NCBI GenBank assembly: GCA_013399305.1 | Contig: VXAI01000083.1 | Span: 231,804-295,803 of the forward strand | Source of the DNA: Rostratula benghalensis | Taxonomy: Eukaryota > Chordata > Aves > Charadriiformes > Rostratulidae | DNA length: 64,000 nucleotides | Direction: 5' to 3' | In this document: positions 52,586 to 64,000 of the stretch, piece after piece | Numbering within the stretch: position 1 is the first letter of the stretch | How the letters are laid out: each line of letters opens with the position of its first letter | Translations under genes and position numbers: made by a program | The notes under the pieces: generated by a model | Told to the model about the DNA's origin: nothing | Database searches by the model: none | What the model saw: only the letters and a program-made list of their open reading frames with translations

Positions 52586-55500
52586 TGTGAATTCAAGTTG
52601 GCATAAAGAAGCGCATGCTCTAAGCCACAGGACAAAAGAGAAGCTGCTGGCACGTTAAAGCAGCTCAGGCTCAACAGATTGATGGTGAGGGGGACCCTCT
52701 GTACTCATATCCATCATTTCTATGCAGGAGGCACTACTGGAAAGAGGAAGCTATTCATCACAGATAGCTTTTTTTCCCATTAGAAATGCACCTAACTGAG
52801 GAAATAGGTAATTCTTAAAAGGTGGTAGAAATAATGATTTATAGATAATTGGGGAACAGAGTGATCCTTCACCTTTCCATTCCACTCAGGTCATTCTTTA
52901 TTTATGGAGGGGAAAAAACTAGTTCTGGAAATCCAGAAACTGTTACACACCAGTCTGTGCTTCAACATGCCACTCGTCACTTTGCTCCAGTTCTACAAAG
53001 TGAGCTGCCCTTGAGGTTGGTGGGAAAAATAGTAGAGTTCACTAATGATATGCCATATAATGAATGCAATTCAGAAAAAAAAGAACTTGGATCTCTTTTA
53101 TGTTTGGTTTTGGGATTTTTTACCTAGTGACTTTGAGTTTTCTGTTAAAGAAAATATGGGGTACAATAGTACTAATATAACCTATATTAGTTAGAATCTA
53201 TCTCTAATTTCTAAAATGCCCCTTTCTTTCTTTATTTCCAATTGTCATTAGTCCTGAGGCAGGAAGTAATCCTTCTTAAGATGAAGAATGCCACCTAACA
53301 ACTCTACAATGAACCCAGATTTCCTTTCCACAAACAATAATACTGGAAGAATGACAAACAGTCAATGTGAAGCAAATAGATATAATTGCTGCAGGGAAGG
53401 ACAAAATTCCCTAATACAATGAGACTTTTAAGTGCTACAGCAGGGATGTTAATATTTTATGAGTACCAATGAAAAACAGATGTGACATCCAAATCAGAAA
53501 TCCAATGAGAGAGATGTATATCATTACAAATACCAAGAATTTTGCAGCAGAAGCAACAATTAAGAAGCCCAGTTTAATTTTCTCCGTGTCTGCTAATAAA
53601 GAGTAGTGTTCATAAGCAAACTTGCATGCATTTGTTTTGAACTCAATGCAAGAAAAGAACAAGAGTCAAAAAGCAGATCCCAGGTGGTGTGTAACGCTGC
53701 TGCTCCACTAAAATCTGCTGATGGCTTATGGTAACTAAGATTTCATATAAGCTCAGCTATTGGAAACCATTCTTTATAACGAGCTTTCATTTGAACTCAT
53801 TTGGGTTTTTTCCACCCTGTTACTCTTTGTGTAAAATGTCTTATTTATGTCATTCTATTTGCTTTGCAACCTCAACTTACCTTATAGCCCCTTTGTGCAT
53901 ATGACACATCCTTTAATTGCATTAACATGTGCAGAACTTTGTTTCATAGCATCCATACCTTCTTCAGTGCACAAGACAAGTTGCTCTTGGGAGATACATC
54001 AGGCTTGTCCTCCAAATGAGAGGGAGGATGGAGAATATAACACCATGTTGTGTTTGGCTATGATGAGATGGCTATGAGAGATCCAGGTAAACTGCATTCT
54101 CTGCTCAATTCCCCCAAAGAGTGTTTCTCAGGTTGTTGGACGACTGGGACTCTGGATCTGAATTTCTAGCAGTGATAATAACCCAGACCTGTAAATGAGG
54201 TTAGTGAAGTCCATCTTTTGAACTCACATTTCTATCAATGAAGAAAACTGGAAAAAAGCAGGGCCTGAGGACCACAGTGAGTGCTCAAAATGTGTGGATA
54301 TATATCTTTTTCTATGAATTGGGGGTTAAAATGGAGTTAATACTACTTGCTCCACTGGTGTTTCCAGAGTTCTGGAGAAGAGTTCCTAGTCTGAGGAACA
54401 CATACTCATACATCACAAGAGTGAGAGCAAAAATGCACGGACAGTTTTGTATCTAGGTCAGGGCTTGAAGAGGCAACAACCAGAACAAGAACAGCATAAA
54501 GCAAATGTAGAAATAGCAGCTCATTTAGTGAGCACAAGCCACGCTGCCCTCCAGGGCAGAATAGTCTGTGGCAAAAATAAAGACTCCATTGTAGTCTTTA
54601 TTCATGAGTGGAAGAATTCAGATTGCACAGGCATCCTTTGCTCAGGCACCTCCTAACTCCCCAGCACTCAGCTCTGCAGTGTTGGCACCCTTTTCTCATC
54701 ACGTTTTGTGAGGGTGATCTTTCCACTGGATGCGTACTGTGGGTTGTCAGCTAGCAGAACGTAAGTAAGCACAAGTGGGATAACAAGCTGCTCTATCTTG
54801 TGTGCAATCCAAAAGACATCTGCTGCCTTTTTAACACACTCATATATAATGACCCTGGGGAGCCAGATCTGCAGTCAGGACAGACTGACATTCTGTATCT
54901 GTGTTGCTAATTGCTGCTGCCTTGTGGATATGCTTTTGTCCCTCTGCCCAAACCCTTCCACTAGAGGACTGAGAAATTAAAGTCCTGCAGCAGTGCCTCA
55001 GAGCCCTGCACATAGACTCCCCGAGCAAAGGCAAAGCTGGGGAAACACATTTTCAAATTTCAGTTCAGGTACAAGCAGCTCTGTATGCAAAGGACTAAGA
55101 TCATGCTAGTTTTAAAAATTATAAACTCTCCTTTCACAACACGTGTTTATACAACTGGACCCTTGTTTGTTATGTGAGTTACTGTAAGATAAATTCATAT
55201 TTTTATAACAAAGAAGTAATGGCAAATGACATCATTATTTTCTCCCCTGTATTTTTCTCCTGAGATTAAGCTCTCATTTGTTTGGTCTGACTGCTTATTG
55301 GAGTAGTCTGTTAAAAATTTTTGCCAAACTTCCCATTGACCCTTGCCCATTTAAAACTCATGGACACTTGCAGCAGTACAGAGACTTATCTCCTTATGCA
55401 CAGTTTTTGTCTCTCATTTTAGGAGAAGGAATGGGATGGTATACTGCAGATGTAGTTCAGTCTGGATTTTATTGCTCTAAGCTGTGCCAACTTTGTGGAT

Positions 55501-56513
55501 ATCTCTTTTTCTTTTTCAGCTTTGTGCCAGCAAAGCTGACTTAACAGAAAGAAAAATAAAATAACCATAGAAACTTTTATAACGCCAATTTTGTGTTCTA
55601 AGTTGGGATCAGATATATTTGGGTCATCCCCAGTAGAAATCTTAATTTTTAAAAGCACCGAGTCTGATGGGGACTCACGGGCTCCCTAAGAGACCTGCTT
55701 CAATGATTAAGATGCTTAAAAGTGAAGTGTTTCTAATATCTGATCTATATATGCCTTATTAAAGACTAATCCAATATCCTGTCATATCCCTGATAAACAC
55801 ACAGAAAAATTGATCCTTATCCTCTTCTTAATACTTCATATGCATTTGAAAAGCATTAAATTGTCTCTTTTCAATCTTCCTTTTTTTCTAAGCTCAATCA
55901 GTCCATTTCCTTCAAGCTCTCTGAACCCTAGGAAATTTATTTGGTATTTTCTCTACTTCCCTTACTTCTTTCTTAGCATATTCAGTCAGTACTAAACTAC
56001 AGCCCAAGCTCAACTAAGACCAGAGAAAGACACCACTTCACACCTGATGTAGGAGACAGTAGTTCAGCTCTACTAGCTAACATTTGGGAGACAGAAGAGA
56101 AAGGCACTTGGATAAATTTTGAGAGAGGAAGAAGTAAAATCCTGCTGTATTTTTCTAACCCCACCTTGCTGGAAGCAGTGTTTTGGGGGAGTTAGGTGGA
56201 GGATAGAAATGAAAGACTGCATCACAGCTCCAGCTCTAAAGAAATGGGAAACTAAAGGACATTTTGGAAGTCCAGCAGGGCCTGCTGGCAAAGCTGCCAG
56301 GGCCTTCAGTCAAACTGAACCAAGAAGTGAAAACAGCTCCATGATGAAATGATCAGCAGAGTGTCTGGAGGAATAGCTAGATTAAAACAGAAGTACACTG
56401 GTATTGCTGAGAAGGCATACATATGGGTTGGGAGTTAATGAGAGAATGAAGAAAGGATTACCCTTGGGAATAAAGGACTGTGGCCTGTTACCATCTGCTT
56501 ATAGAAAGACACT

Positions 56514-56580
56514 TCTTCATTCATTCATTTAATTCTCACTCATTCATTCATTTAATTTTCATTCATTCAGTCACTCATTT
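56514..56580. repeat. Interrupted (ATTC)n microsatellite
   Basis: Repeated TTCATTCATTCATTTAATT-type sequence over about 65 bp, with CACT interruptions (about ten ATTC/ATTT units). It is in a DCX intron. Confidence 0.9.
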
Positions 56581-57777
56581 AAATGACTGTATGGTAAATA
56601 GAGAGATAAAATACCATGGCAAGAAAGCAGTGTTTCACATGTTTTCGTGGATTAGCTCCCTCATTTTTTGAATATCATTGGAGCTGAAGGGCTCTGGCTG
56701 CCTAGAGGGAATTGAGCCTTTCACAGTGAGGCCATGACACATCTAGGCAGGAGGCAAATTACCGCCGGCAGAAGGTAGCAATTCAACCGGTGAACTCGAA
56801 TCAGTGCAGCTGAGAGTTGGCACGCTGGCACTCTCTGTGCACTTGTACTTCTGTGCACGGCCTTTTGTCCTGACATTTTTAAATGAAATATTTTGTTTGT
56901 GTGTTCTTTGTTGCTCCATGTTAATCCTTGTGACTTTGGTATGGGAGCTGAGTAATTAGGTGCCTCACTACCAGGACTGCTGTAACAAGATAGGAGCAAT
57001 TTAATGACTTAGAAACTGCTTCCTTTTCAGCGCTAGATTTACAGACATGCTATATATATTTCATATATTCTGCTGTTGTTCTGAGTCAGAGGTGGCCACA
57101 GAGACCGCTGTCAGGAACAAATCTTTGGATGCCATCGGAGGAAACTGGACTCCAGCCAGCAGTATGCTCTCTCTATGACTCTCCCAGAGGGGTAGTTACA
57201 CCCTAATCTATGTTTCTCATTGAGAAGTAGATCACTAAGTCCATAGTCAAAACCAGAATGAGCAGAGGATATCAAAGATGAATGGAGATCACCTGGCACC
57301 GAAGGCAGATAGATCCTTACACAGAAAGCTTCCAAGCTGAAAAATCACCTTAGATGGGTGATCTGCAGAGCCTATGACAATGGCTAACACAGGATTGGGT
57401 CACACAGTTGTATTCATTCCCCTGCATAACCCGACAGTTTACCGCAGCAGGGTTGGATGTGTTAGAGAGCGTGCAGGATGCTGGAGCCGTCTCTGATCCA
57501 CTGGAGTGCAAACAGTAGCCTTGTTAGAGTGCAGCTTGCCTCTGTGGAAAGGTCTGGAGCATGTGCTGCAGCTACTCTGCTGCTGGAGAAGCCTTTTGTC
57601 TCCAGCAATCTGTGAGATAATAGTGCTGGTTTTACCAATATTATTCTCCACATGATTTCAGAATACACAAAAAGCCCCAAAGAGCCTCAAAGTTCTTTCC
57701 TGTGCGTGATTCCACAGGTAGATTGCTGAGCTCTCTTTACAGATTGTTTGTCATTGTATTGGATGATCCATTGACAA

Positions 57778-57868
57778 AGAAGGCATAAACAGCTTCAGTG
57801 ATGCACTCAAAGCCACAGAGGGAGTCAGCGGAGGAGACTGGGATAAAACACATGTCCCTGAACACTCC
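57778..57868 (+). repeat. MIR-like ancient SINE fragment
   Basis: The order AGGCATAAACAGCTTCAGTG, ATGCACTCAAAGCCACAGAG, GGAGTCAGCGGAGGAGACTG, GGATAAAACACATGTC parallels the MIR block gaggca..-ttaagtgac-ttgccc-aaggtcacacag-gagctgggat-aaccca..gtc. It is decayed, so confidence is moderate. It lies in a DCX intron, antisense to the gene. Confidence 0.5.
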
Positions 57869-59531
57869 GGCCTGTGTGGAGATAGCTGCTGCTGCTAAGG
57901 TGCAAAGCATTGCACAGCTTTAAATGAGAAGTGTTTTATTTATATTAACGCATAAAAGATCAGAAGTGTTCCTACAGTGAATGGTAGAGAAAGTGGAAGG
58001 AATGCTTGCAGGCTGTCCATGCTGCATCCTCAGAATCAGCACTAGCAAGCTCTGCTGAAGCAGGTTTTTTCTGTTCTCTCAAGCTATAACAGTGACTCAC
58101 TACTTTTGTCCACTATCTGCTGGCAGCATTGAAGCTCCCACCAAGGAATGTGCACAATCTGCTTTAAGCCTTAGCTACCTCTGTGGGCAATGTCCACATG
58201 TAAACTTTCTGCATTCTCATTCTTGATGCTGATAAATAATGGATCAGTTTTCCATATGCTTTAACAGGGAAATTGAATAATTAGGATGAGAAATGGAAAA
58301 AAATAACATCATTTTCTGTAATTGCAGTGTGCTTGTAATGAGGATGGTTCAGGCTATTTTCACTCAAGCAGCATGGAGATTTACTTCAGAATCTGCATTT
58401 ACATCAGTGCCCAGAAATGTCACAATGTTCTTAAGAGACTACAGTGGAAAGAAACAATAGAAACCTATATAGAAAAGAACCGAAAAGAACAGAAACTAAT
58501 AACATAGAATCAAGAAAATTCCAAATTCTGATATGACAACCATAGCTGTGTGAAAGACAGCAAAGACAAAAGGTACAAATGGGTAAGAGATCAAACACAT
58601 AGCAAAAATATTTAGTATACTTGAAATAAAACTGCTTTAAAATACTTTCACAAATAAAATAGGTGAGAATTCTGAAGAAAAATCCAAAGGGTCGGATCAT
58701 CTTTTATTAATCAGGCTTCACTCAGCATCCCTTGCCTTTTTAATCTGTTAACTTCAAAATCCACATAAACCTGTTGATTCTTCATGCAAATATTGACTCA
58801 AAAGTAACACTTTCTTTCTTACAAAGTCAAGGGACAAGAACACACAATGGTATTCTTTTTTTCTCTCTGTCCTGAGAAAATAACTGTCTTTATATACCTT
58901 TCCAGTGCTAGGAGAGTTTAGTCATCTTTTATTCTCATTACGCAGGACAAGCTACCATTTTCTTTCTGTACTGAAATCACAGGAAAATACGAAAGACCCT
59001 TGTCTAGATGGATTAAAGAAACTTGATTTGTTCTTCATTACTGGCCTTAACTCCAGGAGCTGGCTATTATTCAGCATTTCTGGTCATTTTAATCTCCTTC
59101 TGAAAGGTCCTACTAACTGTGTTCATTAAACTTCACATTTGTTCCTGGGAGTCAGTCAGTCAGTTGAAATCAGGAACACAGTTGCCATTTCACATTAGAC
59201 TATATGGTCATGCAATAAAGTCTAGTTCTGATGGTAATTAGCACCTGATGGTTATGGAGAAGATTTAAACTCTGTTTCACAACTCATGCATGAGCTGACT
59301 CCCAGATCACTGAGTGAGAGGTTTTGGGGTTTTTTTAATCAACAACATATTTTCCATCAATATGGAAATTCCAACATATTTTCTTCAATATACCTATGTA
59401 ACTTTACCATGCACTTGGGATTGTAAAAGCTTTTTAGATTACAGAAAACCTGAGTTTAAGAATAGCCAACACTGGAATCTTGGAGGAAAACTCTATGAAT
59501 GCAGAATCACCTGACAGCGAAATATTTTTTT

Positions 59532-59660
59532 CATAGAATCATAAAAAGTTTAGAGTAGGAAGGGAGCTTAAGGATAATCAAGTTCCTTCCACGGGCAGGC
59601 AGGGATGCCTCCCACTACACTAGGGTGCTCAAAGCCCCATCCAGCCTGGCCTTGAGATTT
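59532..59660 (-). mobile_element. CR1 LINE 3' fragment (about 130 bp)
   Basis: It starts with TCATAGAATCATAAAAAGTT and continues through GGAAGGGAGCTTAAGGATAA, GGGATGCCTCCCACTACACT and CAAAGCCCCATCCAGCCTGG to CCTTGAG, then poly(T)/poly(A) sequence. It is the reverse complement of a CR1 3' end, sense to DCX and 5'-truncated. Confidence 0.95.
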
Positions 59661-60364
59661 TTATTTTTTTAAAAAAAAATGTTTAAATTAAAAAGAATCA
59701 GAGAGTCTTGGCATGTGCCAACCAGTTTCAAGTTGTCTCTATAAGTAGCTAAAGAACATAAAGAAATTCTAAATAAATTAACTGCTTCCTGGGGAAAATC
59801 TTTCTGAATTCTCTTTCAGGAGAATTTTATATCCAGTAAAGTGTTGTGTGGTGTTAACATGCAATATGCAATGTGTTACCATGGAGGTGAAAACCAATTT
59901 CTGTGCTTATTTGGTGACTTGGCCATTTTAAGGAAAGGCCATGTCTGGTTCTCTTTTGGAAAGAAAGCAGGCCAAAAGATGAGACACCTAGAGATCCACC
60001 TTCTCCATCATGACTCTTACCAACTAACGATTACCAGGAGTGTGATATTCAGTGTGATACCAGCCTTTAACTTTTAACTCTGCTACAACCCAGTTGCTAC
60101 TGAAGAGGGAAGGAGGCATTGCAAATGGCACAAGCTGCTGCAGCAAATAAGGTTTCCCATTTTCCTTCTCTTCTATTACTGAATGAATGTCTCAGTATCA
60201 CATCAATCCACCCATCACCAGCTCTCTAATTGCAAGGCCATTGGTCTTCTTTAAATAGTGTTTGGAAGGGGACCCTACTGACCTGTGCAATAATTAACAT
60301 TTGCATTGCCCAGGAGGTTATTCTAAATGAGGCTGTATCTATAAGGAACATGTGGGAGCACTGT

Positions 60365-60405
60365 GGGCCTTGATTTCCTGCCTGTGAAATGGAAATGTCT
60401 TTTAA
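60365..60405 (-). repeat. Possible antisense MIR remnant
   Basis: GGGCCTTGATTTCCTGCCTG followed by TGAAATGGAAATGTC resembles the antisense MIR phrase cctcagtttcctcatctgtaaaatgggaat. Only about 40 bp match, so the call is weak. Confidence 0.3.
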
Positions 60406-60640
60406 AATTTTGCTAGAGGAGGACGTTGCAAGAATGCGGGTGATGTGACCTACAGCCACAACTGCACTTAACAAACCAGAGAATTTATCTCCAATACTTA
60501 TTATGTGCACCTGTACACTAGCACCAGCTTCTTGTATGTAAAAAAGTGCTGAAGATTCATATGCAAACACCCATGGACAGTGTATCCCAAACCACCTTTG
60601 AGCACAGTTAATATTCAGACACCAGAAAACAATCACTCAC

Positions 60641-60778
60641 CATCTTGATGGTTACCTGAATCGGCTGGAGACTTGCTGCGGCGCATGGGGGCTGGACTCT
60701 TGGCTGAGCTCTTCTGAGGGGTGGGAGATGACTTACTGCCTGTGGCGGTCGCAGGGCTCCCTTTCATCACCCGGCACT
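60641..60778 (-). CDS. DCX: Doublecortin, first tail exon, with tandem alternative donors
   Basis: Acceptor TTTCCTCAG is followed by AG, completing a split Glu codon. The exon reads [40 protein letters not shown] and then GNHQD before a GTGAGTG donor. It corresponds to mammalian DCX residues 270-310, just after the second DC domain. The CDK5 target of mammals (Ser297 in AKSPGP) is kept as AKSPAP. A second, upstream donor lies 15 nt earlier (TTCAG|GTAACC, exon end 60656). Using it drops Gly-Asn-His-Gln-Asp and joins Ser directly to Ala-Asn-Gly, giving the same frame. Mammalian DCX has the same choice (GNDQD present or absent). The exon is 138 or 123 nt. The DC-domain exons lie beyond the right edge. 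Confidence 0.97.
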
Positions 60779-63700
60779 CTGAGGAAAGAGACAGCAACTG
60801 TGGTAATGTCCCTACCTACACTTGCTGCCTACGGACACCAGCTATGAAACACTCATGGGCAGCTCAGTGCTTTGTCTCCGAAGAGCTTTAGGAAACATCA
60901 ACGGCAAGGGAAAACCTGATATCCCCACATTTTCTCTAGGGAAGAAAGGACAATTTTTAAGAGTAGAAGAAGAGACTTTTTAGGGCAAGAAGAAGAAACA
61001 CTTTGCTCCTTTAGAGGAGGTGCCGAGATGGGTCAGCTCCCTATACCTCTGTCAAAGATTTTCTGCTCTTCCCCTTGCCTTGGTTCTCACCAATTAGTGA
61101 GCACAATTAAAGTGGTCAACACTGACTGAAGGAAGAATCAGGCCAAAAATCCCAGTTATTTTTCTGTAACCCTTTCATGAAGACCTAATAGTAGGAATGA
61201 TCATTGCTATATATGCAGGTGCAGAGAGCCAGCAAACAGCTCATAGCATGATGTGAAGATCTGTAAGTAGCAGATGGGACATCTGCCCCAGGAGGCTTTC
61301 ACCCAGCCCAAATCAACCTTTTCTGTGGTTTCAACAGACTGCGATGTTTCCAATGCAGAAAGCAAAGAAGACAAAATGATTTTACAAAACACATCCTCAT
61401 CCCTTTCGGAAAGGTTTGTATAAACAAGTCCAGTAGATTTATGTACTTAAAGACATGAGCAGATGAGAACCCCAACTGTGTTTTCTTAAAAAATAAATAG
61501 GCCAGTAAGAGAGGAAAATGTAAACATGATCTACAGTGTCCTGCAGAAGAGAACTGAAATGCTAACAAACCTCTGTATATCCCAGGATTTCAGGATGCCA
61601 GATCTTCAAAAACCAGGGTTTATTTACCTTGAGAGCTAACAGAAAAACCACTTTCCACCCCTCAAGTTATTAACTTAACCCAGTTAAGAAGGTGGCAATA
61701 AAAAGGGAATTTCCTTCTTGTCAGATGCTAACTGGTCTCACTTCATCTCCTACAACAGATTGTCCTCACCAAGATGTGAAAACCAGGTCCTTTTTACAGA
61801 CATGCATTAGGTGTTCCACATACAGACAGTTCTTTTGTGGGAAAGTCCAGCTCAGCATGCATGGGCTGGACTGAGGTCTCCCTTGACTGGACTCCCTAGT
61901 GGGAATCAACTAAGGCAGCATACAGTGGATAAATAATTGGTCATCTGAAAATAAGTTGTCTGACCTAAATGTATGTGTTATTTATTTATATATCAGTATA
62001 TCTATGCAAATGTAATGGCCTTATTTTTTTCCCCAGGCTCTCCTCATTCTCAGACAGTCAAGAGTCAGTCTCTTCTCCCAGATGGTTTGTTAGGGAGTTT
62101 GCTGTTGGGTCATGCAGTACAAGAATATGAAGAGCAGATGCCCTGTGCTCCAGGGATACTGCATGGTGACAATTAAACCTACAATTAAACCTCTCTCCTG
62201 CTAAATGGAGTTTGGAAGCTGTAAATCAGGGCTAGAAAAAAAGTTGTATTTTTTTCAGAGTTACTTGACTTCTGACAGATGATGGCATGGAAAGACTTGT
62301 AGGGTTCCAGCACCAATACAGCCCAATTTTTTATACTGTAGTGATGGGGAGGGAGGTGTGGAAGGTAGAATATCCCTCCTTGATACCAAAGGCTATAGTG
62401 TTTGATGAGACACTGTGAAATAGCCACTAGGGAGGGTGTGCAAATAACTGCTTCTGGTATTAACCAGCCAAGCCAAAACATGGGGGAAAATCATCTTCAA
62501 TCACTGTAGAAGTAGAAGGATCTTACATACAGCTGTTCAACAAAAACAGTGCAATGCTTCGATCTTAGAGCACGATTTGCTTGCCCAGCCATAGGCACCA
62601 AATACTATGTGAGATACACTATAGTACAGCCTCTCCAGGGAGTGGTTCTCCTCGTGCCCCTGTGTGATGTCTGTCAATCATATATCACATGGATACCTCA
62701 GAAACCAAGGGGGTCTCACAGGGTGTCAGACATTTAGGTTCAGTCACCTGAACTATTCCCTAAAAAAATAAACCTAAAAAGTGAAAATAGTTTATGTTGC
62801 ATCTTTTTCAAGGGCTTCCAAATTTATTTTCTTCCCAAGGGAGTAATTCCTGGAAAAGAAACTCAGCTTTACATTTTCCCGCACAGAAGGGCTGACTCTG
62901 AGGAATCCCTCCAGCTCAGCCGTTGGCAAGTGTCAGTACAGCAAAGGCAAACGCTGAGCGTTTGCACATCTTGAAACAAGGTTCTAACAGTGGAAACCTG
63001 ACTGTGCTGAAGTTAGTGTAAACAGGCCTCTAGACATCCCGTTGAGGGGGTGCATGATGTTTCCCTGGGCTGATGCTGAAACCATCAGGGTACAAATGAG
63101 ACAGAAATGTCATCTGGAAGGCGCTCAGCAACAGGGATTATAGGGTGGAAGCCGTGGTGGGCATTCAGAAGGAAAAAGATGACATAATCCTCTCATGCTA
63201 TTTCTTATTCTCTTTCCTGATGTTCTGCCAGAGTTAACATAATAACCAGCAATCCAAGTGCACGTCATCTGAACAGGCAAGAAAAATCTCCTCTTGTGAC
63301 AGAGGGGATTTTAATAAATGACATTCATCTGCAAGATCTCAGGACTCACAGATCTTCTTGCAGCATCTGTCTCAGAACAAGGAAGGCAATGGGTGCAAAA
63401 TGGGAAAAAGCTGCTGGCTAATAGCTCCCCATTTGCTTCTTTGAAGGGTGCAGGGCACCCCTACTCCCCTGAAAATACCACTGTGAGCTGTAGTTACTCA
63501 GTGCCTCCCCAACACCAGGCTTGGCTTGGTTTTGTTAGAGAAATCCAAGCTGGAGAAATTAGTAGTAACCAGGAATGTAGGCAAAGAGCTGGGCTTCCCA
63601 TCAAGTTGTTCTGCTAGAATTGCATCCAAGCTGTTTTGCATTGTGGAACTCCCTGTGGAGCTGACTCAACTGCTGAGTGTTAAAAAAAATATGAGCTCAG

Positions 63701-64000
63701 GTTACAGATTGCTTCACCAGCTCGACACAGGCTTTATTCTCTGCCTGCAAAGTTTCAGCTGAACCTTGGAAACTTTCTTTGAATTACCCAAGACCACCAA
63801 ATGGGTTCATCTGGAGTACACAGGTCAGAAGTACCAGCATCAAATAAAATCAGGCTTGCAAAGGAATCATGAAAATACAGTGTCTAAAGATTAGAGGCTG
63901 CTTGACTTCCTGGTATGCAGTGAAAGTCCTCTTCGGTCTTCAATGCCAAGCCAGTTTGTAGCATGTAAGACAGCATGGGGCTCCCATTTCTTATACAGGA
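60779..64000 (-). other. DCX: DCX intron running off the right edge
   Basis: I looked on the minus strand for the preceding exon, which should end with the last part of DC2 (KFRYAQDDFSLDEN-like), and did not find it. The stretch is therefore intron, at least 3.2 kb long. No mobile element or other gene was recognised. Confidence 0.85.

Overview
This is a vertebrate, almost certainly avian, nuclear genomic window. It holds two neighbouring genes, both on the minus strand and both cut by the window edges. Bird origin is inferred from several 5'-truncated CR1 LINE tails, scarce other transposons and compact sequence; no species can be named. Coding content is very small. Almost all ATG-to-stop frames here are chance frames in introns and intergenic DNA.

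Left part (1-~25 kb): the first coding exon of a calpain, best matched to CAPN6 (15688-15852, 55 codons), with candidate non-coding 5' exons at 16557-16638 and 16746-16810 and a weaker upstream exon/promoter candidate near 25.1-25.4 kb. I found no later CAPN6 exon between 1 and 15687, so this stretch is read as intron containing two old CR1 fragments.

Middle part (~25-36.6 kb): intergenic DNA. A CpG-rich block at about 29.54-29.88 kb carries a full match to the CTCF core motif, a GC box and a TISU/YY1 element whose ATG opens a 142-codon minus-strand frame. A ~760-bp CR1 tail begins some tens of bases to its right. This is the most interesting unexplained locus: a candidate boundary element and/or an undescribed promoter between the two genes.

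Right part (~36.6-64 kb): the 3' end of DCX (doublecortin): the last three coding exons (60641-60778, 50568-50662, 48369-48425), which encode the Ser/Pro-rich C-terminal tail, followed by a probable long 3' UTR running left, perhaps to a poly(A) signal at 36613-36618. The two tubulin-binding DC domains lie beyond base 64000. The first of these exons has two in-frame donors 15 nt apart (with or without Gly-Asn-His-Gln-Asp). The probable 3' UTR holds seed matches for miR-128 and let-7; the let-7 match lies inside an ancient MIR-like SINE.

CAPN6 and DCX are adjacent and co-oriented on human Xq23, so the order and strand seen here support both identifications. The genes do not act in one pathway, although both products associate with microtubules: DCX stabilises them in migrating neurons, and CAPN6 is a non-proteolytic microtubule-stabilising calpain in mammals.
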